Assembly (NCBI GenBank): GCA_033807775.1
Contig: CM066326.1
Location: 47,855,617-47,919,616, forward strand
Source: Saussurea involucrata
Taxonomy: Eukaryota; Streptophyta; Magnoliopsida; Asterales; Asteraceae
DNA: 64,000 bases
Reading direction: 5' to 3'
The notes under the pieces are model-generated. The model did not search any database. It was not told the DNA's origin and saw only the letters and a list, made by a program, of their open reading frames with translations. Both the position numbers and the translations under genes were made by a program. Numbering within the stretch: the first letter of the stretch is position 1; every line of letters starts with the position of its first letter. This document shows positions 20,744 through 33,416 of this stretch, in pieces.

Positions 20744-22725
20744 CTATTTTACATATGAGAAAAGAGAACCTTTGTGATCAAGAGGCTTTGTGAACAAGTC
20801 AGCCAATTGATACTTTGTATGCACAAAGTGCATCTCTATAGTACCCTTTTCCACATAGTCCTTTATAAAATGATACCTCACATCTATGTGTTTAGTCTTT
20901 GAATGTTGAACAGGATTCTGAGTAATGGCAATTGAACTTTCTGAGTCACAGTAGATTGGAATTTTGTTGAGCTGATACCCATAATCCATGAGTTGTGTTC
21001 TCATCCACAAAGTTTGAGAGCATGAAGCAGCAGCATCAACATACTCTGCCTCAGCAGTTGATGTGGACACACAATTCTGCTTCTTTGATTCCCAACTCAC
21101 TATCTTATCCCCTAAAAAGTGACAAGCACCTGAAGTACTTTTTCTGTCCAACCTACTTTCTGCATGATCAGCATCAGTGAAAGCAGTCAATTTAAAGTCA
21201 GTTTCTTTTAGATACCATAAACCTAGATCAGGTGACCCTTTGAGATATCTTAGAATCCTTTTGACAGCCAACATATGTGATTCTTTTGGATTAGACTGAA
21301 ATCTAGCACAGAAACAAGTAGAAAACATGATATCTGGCCTACTTGCAGTCAGATAAAGTAGAGATCCAATCATGCCTCTATAGAGTTTGTTATCTACTGA
21401 AACGCCTTTGAGATCAGCATCTAACTTTATGTTAGTTGCCATAGGTGTTCTCATAGAAGCACAATCAGACATCTTGAACTTTTTCAGAATGTCTCTGACA
21501 TATTTTCCTTGATTTATAAAAATACCATTTGGTAATTGTTTGACTTGAAGCCCAAGGAAAAAATTCAGTTCACCCATCATGCTCATTTCAAATTCAGATT
21601 TCATGACTTTAGAAAAATCATCACATAATTCTGCACTAGTAGAGCCAAATATTATGTCATCAACATAAATCTGAATAAGAATTAAATGCTCACCCTGTTT
21701 CTTTAAAAACAAAGTTGTGTCAATCTTACCTTTCTTGAACCCTGAAACTAACAAATGTTGAGTGAGAGTGTCATACCAGGCTCTTGGTGCTTGTTTTAGA
21801 CCATATAAAGCTTTATCTAAAACATAAACATGGTCAGGAAATTCTGAATCAACAAAACCTTCAGGTTGATGAACATACACCTCTTCATTAAGTATACCAT
21901 TCAGAAAGGCTGATTTGACATCCATTTGATATACTTTGAAATTTTTATGTGCAGCATATGCCAAAAATATTCTGATTGCCTCTATTCTTGCCACTGGTGC
22001 AAATGTCTCATCATAATCAATTCCTTCTTGTTGACAGTATCCCTTAGCAACCAATCTTGCCTTGTTTCTGATAACAACACCTGACTCATCCTTTTTGTTT
22101 CTGAACACCCATTTAGTTCCAATGATAGATTTACCTTCAGGCCTTGGAATGAGTCTCCAGACTTTGTTTCTTTCAAATTGGAGCAATTCCTCTTGCATTG
22201 CTGAAATCCAATCTGGATCCTCTAGGGCTTCATTAGCTTTCTTAGGTTCAATCACACTTAAGAAACCAGCAAACATTGCTTCATTTGCTGTAGCTGATCT
22301 GGTTTTTACTCCTGCTGATGGATCACCTATCACTTGATGAATAGGATGATCTTTAGTCCACTTGTGTGAACTAGGAAGCACATCAATCTCTGAAAAACTG
22401 TTGTTTGTATCATTCTCATCAATGATGGCTTGCAATTCTGAACTGTCCCCTTGTTTTTATATATATGTAGGTGTCACATCTAAGTTTGGATTCTGAGCAA
22501 TGGAGTCAGAATTCAGATTGACATGTTCAGAGTTCTGAATATAAGGTTCGGAATTCTAAGTACAAGGCTCAGAATTTTCATCACTTGTATTTATCAAATT
22601 TGGACATTCCTCAGATGGACCTTTATCAGAGATTACAGTTGATTGAGCTACTTCTGGGGTTCTTCTTTTCATCTCTTTGACCATCTTTGGGTTTTCAAAC
22701 TCTGCATATGAACCATCAATTAGTT
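20744..22725 (-). pseudogene. Sirevirus B linker, reverse transcriptase and RNase H
   Basis: The main frame (22435-20744, 563 codons) is a nearly intact copia reverse transcriptase and RNase H: WVFRNKKDESG, DVKSAFLNG, YVDDIIFGS, then SSTAEAEY-like STAEAEYVDAA, CDSESSIAI and KTKHIDVRYHF. The C-terminus departs from the usual ARFNFL ending after LADLFTKPLD. Upstream (22725-22436) the serine-asparagine-rich linker is recognisable but has a frameshift near 22730 and two in-frame stops (TAG about 22558, TAA about 22456). Reverse transcriptase acts in the particle to copy element RNA. Confidence 0.92.
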
Positions 22726-24114
22726 CTAGAAAACATCCTTAAACAGTAAATTGAGTTCTGAACAAATAGGATTAGAATTTGTATCAGAAGACATTTTTGT
22801 CTTGTTCTGCATGAGTTCTGAACTGTCTTGTTCAGAAGTCTTCATCCTGGCTTCATCAAATGTTACATTTATGCTTTCCATCATCCTTTTGGTTCTTCTG
22901 TTATAGATTCTGAATGCTTTGGAACTTAATGAATAACCAACAAAGTATCCTTCATCTGCCTTTTTATCAAATTTACCAAGATTTTCTTTGTCTTTAAGAA
23001 CATAGCATATGCAACCAAAAACATGAAAGAATTTGATTACTGGTTTTCTTTTATTTATCAGCTCATAAGCAGTCTTATTCAATCTTTTATTGATTAAAGT
23101 TTTGTTCTGTGTAAAGCAAGCAGTTGCAATTGCTTCAGCCCATAAGAAGGTTGGAAGATTTGAATAAGCCAACATGGTTCTTGCTGCTTCAACTAGAGTC
23201 CTGTTTTTCCTTTCAACAACACCATTTTGTTGAGGAGTTTTGACAGCAGAGAAGTTGTGAGAAATCCCAGAATTTTCTAAAAAATTCTGAAGAGTTTCAT
23301 TTCTGAACTCTGTTCCATTATCACTTCTGATTTTCTGAACTGGAAGTTGTAAGAAAACTTGAATCCTTTTGATAAAGTTTATCAAGATAGTAGCAGCTTC
23401 TGACTTAGCTCTTAAGAATTCAACCCATGTGTATCTGAAATATTCATCAACAATTACAAGCATATACTTCTTTCCTCCCATAGACTGAACTGAAATAGGA
23501 CCACAAAGATCAGTATGAATCATTTCCAATGGTGCTTTGCAAGATGAGTCCATTTTTAATTTGTGAGAACTCTTTTTCATCTTGCCCATTTCACAAGTTG
23601 AGCATAATGATTCTTTTTCAAATTTAATCTTTGGTAAACCTTTAACCAGATGTTTTGCAACAAGATTATTCAGATCTTTGAAGTTTAAATGAGAACATCT
23701 TCTGTGCCACAGCCAGCATTCATTTGCAGTTGAATTTGATAAAAGACAAACAGGATTTAATGGTTGTAGTTTTAAAAAGTTAACCACAAATAAGTCCATA
23801 TGTCTTTTGGCCCAGAAGACTTTAATGTCATTCTCAGTTAAAATCATGCAACCTGTTATTTTGAACTTGATTTGACAAAGACTGTCTAAAAACTGACTTA
23901 TGCTGAAAAGATTATGTTGTAATCCTTCAACATAGAAAACTTTTTGAATTGTCAGATCTCCTTTTGTTAAATCCCCATAACCTTTAACTTGACCTTTGCT
24001 GTTATTGCCAAAGTTTACTGCTCCTCCAGCCTTTTCTGTGAAATTTGATAGAAAAGACTTCTGACCTGTCATGTGTCTTGAAGCTCCTGAATCTAAAAAC
24101 CACACATGACAGCC
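22726..24114 (-). CDS. Sirevirus B protease and integrase
   Basis: The frame shows the protease DSGASRHMTG, the gag-pre-integrase H-H-C-C finger (WLWHRRCSHLNF, CSTCEMGK), then the integrase core: HTDLCGPI, KIRSDNGTEF and QQNGVVERKN supply the D, D and E. FGCICYVL and FVGYSLSSKAFRIYN follow. All catalytic residues are present, so this is the best-kept part of B. It lies in the frame of gag, separated by a single TGA (24127-24129) just before it. It ends early at a TAG (22726-22728) caused by a frameshift into the linker. Confidence 0.92.
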   Translation of the reverse strand, partial: GCHVWFLDSGASRHMTGQKSFLSNFTEKAGGAVNFGNNSKGQVKGYGDLTKGDLTIQKVFYVEGLQHNLFSISQFLDSLCQIKFKITGCMILTENDIKVFWAKRHMDLFVVNFLKLQPLNPVCLLSNSTANECWLWHRRCSHLNFKDLNNLVAKHLVKGLPKIKFEKESLCSTCEMGKMKKSSHKLKMDSSCKAPLEMIHTDLCGPISVQSMGGKKYMLVIVDEYFRYTWVEFLRAKSEAATILINFIKRIQVFLQLPVQKIRSDNGTEFRNETLQNFLENSGISHNFSAVKTPQQNGVVERKNRTLVEAARTMLAYSNLPTFLWAEAIATACFTQNKTLINKRLNKTAYELINKRKPVIKFFHVFGCICYVLKDKENLGKFDKKADEGYFVGYSLSSKAFRIYNRRTKRMMESINVTFDEARMKTSEQDSSELMQNKTKMSSDTNSNPICSELNLLFKDVF

Positions 24115-24144
24115 CTGCAAAAACAATCAGTTAGTTTTAGGTAC
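24115..24144 (-). promoter_or_regulatory. Gag/pol junction of B with stop and splice-acceptor-like sequence
   Basis: On the minus strand, KWVPKTN codons are followed by TGA and then TTGTTTTTGCAG|GG. ACTAAC, a branch-point-like sequence, precedes the tract. The stretch from the GTACC inside the VP codons to the CAG is 30 bases. Lifting it out would join gag to pol in frame. It is too short for an ordinary plant intron, so a more distant donor, stop readthrough or bypass are alternatives. Confidence 0.4.
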
Positions 24145-27100
24145 CCATTTTGGAATGGGTCCTTCTTTGTTAGCTTTGTTATCTGATTTAACAAAAGTGC
24201 CTTTTACTTTCCATTCAAAATCTTTCTTTAAACACCATTTTCCTTGAACTTTTATGCAGTCAGAACATTTTCTGTTCACAAACTTATTCAATTTCTTCTT
24301 GAAAGTTTTAAATTTGGATGTTGAAGTGTTTTCAACTTTCTTTTCTTTCACATTAAGCTCTTTCATATTCTTTCCTTTGATTTTAGTTTCAGGCTTCACT
24401 TCTTTTATCTTTTCTTTTCTCTGAGTTTGAGGAACAGAAACATTCTTCTTTTCTGTATTCTGAATATCTTTTCTTATAAAAGAAACCGATGTTATTGTGA
24501 TTGGACATTTCTGAGAATATTGAAAATAATCACTACCACATTGAACACAAATGAGATTTTTCTTTGCAAGTAACAACAGATCTGTACCATAAGTCTTTTC
24601 ACTGTTATTGCAATTTTTCAAAGTACATGAACATTTATTACAAAAACTATGTGCTTTTGGTACAGAAGTAGAATTCAATCCAATCTTCTCAGAAGCTCTA
24701 TTCAGATCATCTTTCCTTTTGCTTTCCTCTTTTTCTGAAAAATTCAACCTGTTTGTGTTAGAGGATGAAGTAGATGATTCACCTTTTTCATATGTACTTG
24801 ATTCATTAAAGAATTTATCATTATCTTTTAGAGCATTAATTTTGAAAAGATCATATTCAGCTTTCAGTTTCTCAAGCTCTGTTATTTTCTGAATAAAGAC
24901 ACTCTTTTCTTTTACAGCTTCTTCAAGTCTAAAATCCACTTCACAGTAATCATTTTCAAGTTCATCAAAAGATTTCCTTAAGTCCTCAAGTTCTTGACTT
25001 ACAAGACTAAATCTTTTTTCAAGTTCTAAAAAGTCTACTGACTTTGTTTCAGAATATTCAGTTGACTCAGAATTCTGACTCTTTGAATCAGAATTCTGAT
25101 TAACAGACTCAGACTTCTGACCTTCAGAATCAGAGATCTGACTTAAGCAATTAGAATTTTGATTAGAAGATTCATATTTCTGACTAACTGTTTCAGAAAC
25201 CTTACTAGTATCAAATATACTTTCTATGTCAGAATGTGAAAAACTTTGTTGTTTATTTTTGTAACTGACATTTAGAGAGTCATATTTGAATTTAGTGTCA
25301 TTTTATCTAGGTTTCTCTTCTGTTGGTTTAGAAATTTCTTTCTTAACCTTATCTTCTGAAACATCTGATTTTTCTATTTTTGATTCAGAAACTGTTTCCT
25401 TTGTCTTTTTAGAATTTGATTTCTGCAAACTATCAGAACTTGTTATAGAACTTGCAGGTCTAATGAAAATTTCAACAATTTCTGGAATTTTTGGTTTAGG
25501 AAATTGAAGCTTTTCAAAATCATACAAGTTGACTGGAGCTCTTTTCAAAACAACATTTTCTTCCAATCCTAATCCTTTCTTTGGATTGTAAAATCTAGTA
25601 TCTTTAACATTGCTTGTTAGGAGATTTAATGTTTGCTGAGTCTGACCTCTTCTCAAATTAAGATCTTCTAATTCTTTGATTTTGGTGTACAAATTCTTCC
25701 TTTCCTCAAATAGCATATCAAACTTTATTTGTAAATCACCCTTTTCATCTTTAATTTTTGAAAATTCATTTTTTAATTCAGAAAGCTTATTCAATAATTC
25801 AGAATTTTCAGTTTTAACTTTCTGTTTCTCAACCTCAGATTCCTCATACTTTTCTCTTATTACTTCATTTTCAATTCTGAATTTGTTTACCAGGCTTCTT
25901 TCACCTTTTATCTGTTTTCTAAGTTTATCAAATTCAACTTTCATGTTACCAATCTGTGCCATTAAATCAATTTCAAGTGCAGAATGTACCTCAGTGGATG
26001 ACTCAGAGTCAGCATCTTCAAAGTCAGAATCATCCTCATTCTTCATCTTGGCCATGTAACTCTGCATCTGAGAAAAGTGAATGCAGTCATCTTCATCTGA
26101 AGTGTAGTACAACCAATTTTCCTGTTCAGCTAACATTGCCACTTCATCATCTATTTTCTTAGCTAGCTGAGCTTTCTTAGTGTAGTAATCATAATCCTTC
26201 ACAATCTTCACTTTACAATCCTTTGCAAAGTGGCCAGATTTTCCACATTTGAAGCACAGATCCTTTTCTTTTCTTTCTTCCTTCTCTTCTCTCTTTTCAT
26301 CTCTTCTCTCTACCTTCTTCTCATATTTACTTTCTCCTCTTTCTTCTCTTTTCTTGAAATCTGAATTTCCCTGTTCTCTCATTTAATTTCCCTGAAATTT
26401 ACCCTTTCCATACCTTTTGTTGAAAGTGTTAGTCAACAAAGCCAACTTTTCAGCAATTATCTTGATATCTTCATCTTCTTCTGATCCCTCTTCTTTATCA
26501 GATTCCTCCAGCTTTGGTATCTCAGATAGATACGCAGTCTTCTTGGGTGCTTTTACTATTTTTGACTTTGACAGAAAAGCTAACTGTTCTGCAACATTTT
26601 TTTTTCTTCAACAACAATCGTAACAGAGTCTTCATGCTGATTAAGAACACAGAATAGATCATTGAGATCTTCTTCACACATATCCTTATTCATTTGCAGA
26701 CTGATAGCAAATGATGACCATTCTGAATTTAGACTGTTCAGAAACTTGTAGTTTATCTCTGATTTTGTCTTTTTCAACCCATTTCTTCCCAAATCATTTA
26801 GTATGGTGCAAAATTTATTGTATGTCTGAGTCAAACTTTCTGATTCTTTTGCCTTGAATCTTTCATAAGCATTTATGCTTTGATTTAACTTTGCTTGTAT
26901 TGACCTAACAGTTCCTAACATCTGTCTTTCCAGTTCATCCCACATTTCCTTAGCCGATGATCCACTGTCAATTCTGTTTAGAACTTCATTTGGAACGGCC
27001 AATGTCATCAATGTAATTGCTCTTTTGTCTATAGCATGCATGTTTTTCTGTTCTGCTATGTATTGAGAAAAGTTCTTTTTCACCCTTGTAGCAGGAATTT

Positions 27101-27299
27101 CTGGAGTTGTCTATGTTTCAGGAGTTGCAGCAACATCGACATAAACTTCGATTGGACCTTCTCGGATAGAAACCATCAGATTTTCATCTATGTTATCCAA
27201 GAATTGGATCATTCGGATCTTCCATTGCTGGTATTCCTCAGGTATAAGAACAGGTGGCTTGGTTTCAGATCCCTTGGCTAGATACTCTTTTGAAGACAT
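24127..27299 (-). pseudogene. Sirevirus B gag, broken by stops and a frameshift
   Basis: The natural start is ATG 27299-27297 (MSSKEYLAKG). The usual gag core follows (EEYQQWKIRMIQFLD, MWDELERQM, NKFCTILNDLG), then a zinc knuckle CFKCGKSGHFAKDC (about 26215-26256), a long coiled-coil charged region (26060-25650), a serine-asparagine-rich repeat (25200-25030), and a second degenerate cysteine cluster (about 24640-24510). It ends with KWVPKTN before TGA 24127-24129. Gag packages the RNA. Breaks: TAG at 27111-27113, an indel in a run of nine A near 26600, TAA at 26383-26385 and TAA at 25303-25305. Apart from the indel, all pieces are in register. Confidence 0.88.
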
Positions 27300-27505
27300 G
27301 ATTGTAAGATATTTCAACAGAGAGACAAATTCAATTTCTTGAACAAACACAGAGAGAATTTCAAGAATTGCTAAGAATTCAAGAAATTCAAATAGCAGCG
27401 GAAACAATTGACAAATTGATCAAGAAAACTTCAAGAATACGATCAGGAAACCCTCGAGAACGCGATCTTGAACGAATTTGTTTGTTGATTAGCTCTGATA
27501 CCAAT
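27300..27505 (-). other. Leader and primer-binding site of Sirevirus B
   Basis: The reverse complement GCTCTGATACCA (27492-27503) is a perfect initiator-Met tRNA primer site two bases inside the LTR. The leader to the gag ATG is only about 190 bases. Confidence 0.85.
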
Positions 27506-28026
27506 TGTAAGTTTACGATCCACTCTTACAATCAATATATCAATGTATAAAACAGTAATTGAGAAGTAATATGATCGAACCAATTTGTATTCAATGAATA
27601 ACATATTTACAGATCTTAGAGAGAGAGTATCTCAAAGATTACAAAAGATGAATACAAATATATGCGGGAAAAGTCAGTTAGCGTAACAGTGCTAACCACT
27701 ATATATACTATAACGGAAATACTAAAGCTACAGTACAAATATGAAAGACTAATAAGAACAATACATGTGTCCTAATTAGTTAACTAAATACAAAGTAAAG
27801 TATCTAGTTATAAGTTCTGAACATGTTGTTCAGAACTTCTGAACATTATTCTGATTAGGCTTCTCAGAACATCTGACTCTTCTTCCCAGACTTCTATACT
27901 TGGTCAACTTTCAGAGCAATACTTCTGAGTCTTCTTAGTCAGAACCCTGACTCTTCAATTCAGAACTTCTGAGCCTTCTTAGTCAGAATTCAACACTTAG
28001 TTTATTGACAAAACTCAGATCTAACA
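27506..28026 (-). repeat. 5' LTR of Sirevirus B
   Basis: The same 521-base LTR as 14573-15093, with about 12 substitutions. TATA-like run at 27699-27707; TTCTGA/TCAGAA cluster at 27812-27988. Confidence 0.93.
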
Positions 28027-28031
28027 ACAAC

Positions 28032-28548
28032 CACCCCATTTTGTTGGGGTGTGTAAACACAAGAAGTCTGATGAATAATCCCACATGACTTGAAATATTC
28101 ATTCACTCTTTGATTTAAAAACTCTGTCCCATTATCACTTCGAAAAACTTTTACAGCTTTACCAAATTGAGTTTGTAGCAAATTACAAAACACAACAATG
28201 TTTTCAAAAACTTCATCTTTTGTTATCAATAGATATACCCAAACAGCTCTTGAAAAATCGTCCACAATAGTGAAAAAAATACCGATATCCATCCCTACCG
28301 GTAATCTTGTAGGGACCCCATAGATCAAGATGCACTAAGTCACCAATATGCTTAGATTTTCTTTCACTTAGACCAAATTTAGTGCGAGCATGTTTTGCCT
28401 TATGACAAATCTCGTAAGGAGAAGAGGTCTCATTTCCTATGTTCAACCTACCTTTTAGGACTTTTAAGATAGGATCAGTTGGGTGACCTAGTCTACTATG
28501 CCATAATTGATAAGAAACATGACAACACATAGAAACATTGCAAATTGT
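28032..28548 (-). pseudogene. Copia C pre-integrase and integrase N-terminal part
   Basis: On the minus strand a frame from the L boundary reads LWHSRLGHPTDPILK, CHKAKHARTKF, then HLDLWGPYKI with the first integrase aspartate. A frameshift in a T-rich run (about 28270) moves to the frame with VDDFSRAVWVYL, VFRSDNGTEF and YTPQQNGVV. B cuts it there, one codon before the catalytic glutamate, which is found at 14572. C codes for a copia pol of another lineage than A and B. Confidence 0.88.
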
Positions 28549-29283
28549 CTTACTGTAACGACCCGGTTTCCCAAACATACAACAAATAACATATATTGCA
28601 TAACATCGTTACATTCATAAAAGAAAAGTTTCATAATAATTCACATACGGTCCCATAGTCTCGAAACTACAAAATACATAAAAGCTTCCTAATCAACATC
28701 AGTCATCAGAAATCGTCCTACTCTTTATCCTTTCCTTTGCCGCTATAATTTCCTCGACCTGGAATACATATTTTTGAAAACAAAATGAGGGTTAGACCAA
28801 ACGGTCTAGTGAGATAATCTCTGTCATTTCAAAATTGTTATAAAACCATTTGTATTAAAATAGTTTATATAAAACCTTTCGTATAAACACACATATATCA
28901 CACATACTCAAATACCAATCCAGACTCGTGCATCGTGCTCATCCCTTCCACCTTATTCCTCCACAAATAGCCATATTAGTTGGTAGCAAGCCAACTAATA
29001 AATTATCAACGCCGTACTGAAACCGTACTGAATTTACGACCAACAACACCACCGGTCCGTACACCGGAACCCGACAACACACCGACCCTTAGTCCGGCTA
29101 AATGTGCACTCGTGTAGTGCAAAGCTTATATAAATAAAATATACATCTCAATATATTCTATTTCAATATAAGCACATATTCACATTATCTGTCACATTCC
29201 AAATCATATCTCAATATATCATATTGTCATTTATAAACACATAATCACACCATATATCACCTTTTAATCCACACATATCCATC

Positions 29284-29300
29284 TCATATATATATATATA

Positions 29301-29348
<48 letters not shown>
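29284..29348. repeat. TA microsatellite
   Basis: Long alternating TA run within the L LTR; the other LTR has a TA run ending in TG repeats at about 34180-34248. Confidence 0.9.
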
Positions 29349-29353
<5 letters not shown>

Positions 29354-29599
29354 TCCAGTTTGAAAGCATTTTAAATGTAAAACTCACCTCGATCGCTTAT
29401 CCAAAAACACTTCCAAGCCTTTCTTGAGAAATCCAATCTTTCACCCAAAGTTTACCAAATTTGGAACAATTAAGATACAAATATTTCTTAAAGACTAAAA
29501 ATCTTAAATAATCCAAAATCCTCGACTGAAGTCGCAACTAACTAAAATGATATCCCCAAGTCGCAACCAACTACTGCGACATGGCCCCCAAGTCGCAAC

Positions 29600-29700
29600 C
29601 AACTGTTGAGACTTGACACTATTCAATGTCTCAACCAACTGTTGAGACTTGGCACTATTCAATGTCTCAACCAACTGTTGAGACTTGGCACTATACAAAG
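29600..29700. repeat. 36-base tandem repeat with inverted core, L left LTR
   Basis: About three copies of a unit containing CTCAACCAACTGTTGAG, which can fold on itself. The same array is at 34505-34605 in the right LTR. Confidence 0.8.
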
Positions 29701-30326
29701 TCTCAACTAACTGAAAACGTAAAAACCTAGAAATCTCTAGTTTTATACCATGAATGTTTCTATAAACTTGCAGATATGTTTAAGACCATAAACATAACCT
29801 AACCATATGCTCTGATTTTCCAAAACATCCTTAAATCATCAAAACCCATTTATAACTTATTTAGCAAACTTATAAACATAAAGAGGAAAGATTATATACC
29901 TTTTGTTTCTTCAATTATATCAAAAACCCAGCTGCAAATAATCCACTTCTTTCTTCTCCTTAGAATTGCTCTCTCAATTCTCTCATCCCTCTCTTGCCGT
30001 ACACAAAACCCACATACACAAATGAAAAATATCTAAACTCCCTTTCTTTTACCAAATTCAACACATATACATACTTAGATATTTGCATGCCAAATGGTGA
30101 GACACCTCACCCTTTTATCCCAAAAGAGACGGTTTGTAGCAATGAGTCATTCACCATAATCCAAACAAACCCCAATCTTTCATCTAATGGCAACTTTAAC
30201 CCTCCAATTTCCAATATAAAATTAAAACTTACCCTTTAACTTCTAACTCCATAAAATAAATCTCGAATTTATCTTAAAACCAAAATGATAAAATTAAATA
30301 AACCAACAACGTACCCGGTTATTACA

Positions 30327-33300
30327 ACATCCCCCTCTTAAAAGAATTCCGTCTCTAAATTCATTCAAGCAACAAACAAGGGTAATTAATTACCATAAAT
30401 CGCTTTCAAACTTGTACAACACATTATTGTCTTCCAGAACCCCAAATTAGAAGTTCAAAATCCGTCTAATCCTGATACCATTAATAAGTGCAATGATCTA
30501 TAAAATTCATGAGTTTTCAATAAGATTTACACTATAACAACATAATAAACTCCTGACTAACCATAATAATCACCCAACTTGATATCTTAACACACACTCA
30601 ATATTACCAAAGAATCCTTTTATAAACAAATACATTATTCAATATTACCAAAACATCAAGAATTTTAATTCCACACAAAATTCCGCCCCTTTAAAACAAC
30701 GAAAATCACCAACTTATTAATATTAACCACTTTATTTGAACTTTACATACATCGTCCGCCATTTATTCAATTAATCCATCCCACAAAGTCGATCCAAATC
30801 TTAAAATAACCATAATCAAAATTTTCTGCCGAATCACCCAACAATCAAATCCCACGAAGGTTCAAAATAACTCGAAAGTTCACTATATCATAAAAAGAAA
30901 TAACTTATACGCACATGAAACTAATCCAATTAACACAACATTTTATGCTTACTCGGAATTTTTACCACGCTAATACTACTTTAATTCCACCGGCCTTTCA
31001 CGACAAACGTCGTGTTCTACACTTTTACAATACTAACTCGAAAACATAATCATAAATTTTCAATATAAAACTTGCTTAGCAATTACAACCTATTTCTTAT
31101 ACTCTTCCATGGAATAAAATATACTCAACAAAAATTATTTTATATCACGGATAAGTTTCTTAATTTTATCAAACCCGCATACTTCATCCTACCATTTCCA
31201 TTTCTCATGCTAGCATAGCATAACCACGATAATCACACATCAATACTTAATTGCACTTGACACCAAATCATTCATCAAAATCATATTTACACATGCAAGA
31301 CCAAGTCTGATCAAACGGTTCCACTAAAAGTTACAATAAAAATAACACTAAATGCTTCAAGATACAACACACTTCTCGATCTCCAAACATAGTTAACCAA
31401 ATCACTTACATTCTTTTATACTAAAGGAATATATCGAATCACTAAACAAAATTAATCTATCCACTTTTATTTCTATACTCACAAGAATACTTCTAACAAT
31501 TCAATTCAAAATAGTTAAAACAATTAATAAACACTATGAATTAACGTACTTTACCCGATGTCCAATCGGAATAAATAATCTCATCCAAACATAAACATAT
31601 TATTGTCTCTAAATCCCGATACTTTAATTGATTTCACTTTTCAATTTTGACTTCCCATCAAGAACCTTCCAAATATAACTCCTATCATAACATAGTTGCA
31701 TTAACAATCTAAGGTCATCACTTAACATAACTGCAAAACTTGATGAGAAGTCGAAGACTTACACATCTACCTTAACTTACAACGCCAATTTCTTAATTGA
31801 ACAAATACCACACCAAAATATCATACCCTAATAATGATACCATAAAATCCTTATGATAACTTTTAGACGCGCTCAACAAATTACGTCTTCTTCGCATCAA
31901 TCAATATATCATCATCAAATTTAAAATAAAGTCTAATAGCGACTTAATTTCTCGAATATAAACAAAACACAATCTCAACATTTCAATTATCTCAATAACT
32001 TCACCACCATAACTCATACCAAATTACATCCAATAATATCAACACCAATTCATTTCTTAATAAAATAACAAACTCGTTATCACATCAATTTCTTACATCT
32101 CTGACTTAGCATAAAAATACTAACACAAATCCTTAAACATTTGATTCACTTAAACCGCTCCACAAATGAAATTCATCAACACCGGTCTCACATTACCTAA
32201 CTGATATAATTACCAATTCATCTCATGATAATTCCGCTACAAAACTAAGCCGAAAAGAATTCATTACAACTCCGTCAAAATTATTAAAAAAAATTCTTGT
32301 CACTAATCATACATAATAATATAAATCCATTTTACAACTTAAATCCTCTAATCCAGGAGAAGCATTAGGTAAACACCCAACTCATTTGAACCACTTTTCT
32401 ATACCCAAAAAATCTCTCAAGCATCAATTTCTTATAACATTATTGACATAATATAAATATTCTCTCTCAGCTTAAGTCTAGGTTATCAGCAACCTAGTTC
32501 TCTCTTAAAGTTCTATCTCTTTACTAAATGAACTCATAAGACTTATTAGCAGGCTAAGAATTCCAGATAATTCTATCTAACTCTTATCCTCAAATGTTTC
32601 CCCCAAACCCGAACTTAAATTGAGTCCACAGTATTTCCAGTCCTCATTCATACTCTATCCAAGAGTCAACTAAACACAAAGTTGCACAGAACTGAAAGAT
32701 CTTGCTAACTGCAAAATTTGAGCTTATTTAGACTAACGGTTGATTTTATACGAATTTTTTTTATCTAAACAGAAAACTTAAACTCAACAGAATTGTTAAT
32801 TTCTTTAAGACATTTTATCAATCACCTTGTGAGCATCAATTCATGGAGCTCAAACCCATTTCAATGGTTTCATTCCTTTTCCATTTTTGATACCAAACTT
32901 CTAGTTTATGAATTCTAACACAAGAACATAATTAATTCATGATTTCACCATGAAATACTTCAAGATTTTATTTAATCATAAACAGCTAAAACTCATATAT
33001 CTATAACACAATTATCAAATACTTTTCTAATGCAGATAAACGGCAATTAAGGAGTCACACTTAATCAATTGCATCGGAGTCAATTAGCACTTATAGAGTT
33101 TATAGAAATATACATGTCTTCGTTTCTATCCATACGTCACACCCGACTTGCCACTCTGTTGATTTCAACAAGGTTAATATACACATAAGCACATACCCAA
33201 TATAATAAGGTATTCCAGTTCAAACATGTACTTGTAAGTTCACAATTACACTGGCCAAATGAAATTTGAAATTACCTTACATGATGTTCCTTCTACCTTT

Positions 33301-33416
33301 TCATACTTAACATCCCAATGTTCTAAAATAATAGGAACATCCTACTTCACATACAGTTTAAGTCTAGGTATAAATCCAAATACCTAAATCCCTTAAACTA
33401 GGGCTCTGATACCATC
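30327..33416 (-). other. Internal region of element L, no genes seen
   Basis: AT-rich, and the plus strand is strikingly poor in G. No gag, protease, integrase or reverse transcriptase motif is seen in any frame. The right end carries the leader sequence CTTAAGTCTAGGT and the primer-site complement, which elements D and F share. Confidence 0.8.

Larger units (their letters stand above)
14573..28026 (-). mobile_element. Sirevirus-type copia element B with post-pol gene
   Basis: A 13454-base minus-strand element with two 521-base LTRs, primer site 27492-27503 and polypurine tract 15094-15108. It lies in the C integrase at the GTTGA of the codons for V-E. The flanks are TCAAC (14568-14572) and ACAAC (28027-28031), a TSD with one change. 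Order: gag 27299-24130, pol 24114-20744, a spacer of about 980 bases, then a post-pol coding region of 4.6 kb reaching the polypurine tract. The size, very long gag, pol not read straight from gag and the extra 3' gene are Sirevirus features. LTRs differ at about 12 positions, roughly 2.3 percent. Several stops and frameshifts make it defective. Confidence 0.93.
28554..30326 (-). repeat. Left (3') LTR of element L
   Basis: It starts TGTAACGACCCGG and ends GGTTATTACA. It carries a (TA)n run (about 29284-29348), and three 36-base repeats with the inverted pair CTCAAC/GTTGAG (about 29600-29700). An 81-codon frame at 29994-30239 is identical in both LTRs and is not a convincing gene. Confidence 0.9.

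Noticed and set aside
29994..30239. 81-codon frame, identical at 34893-35138
   Set aside because: It is present twice only because the two L LTRs are copies. It starts at TTG and has no domain or codon signal.
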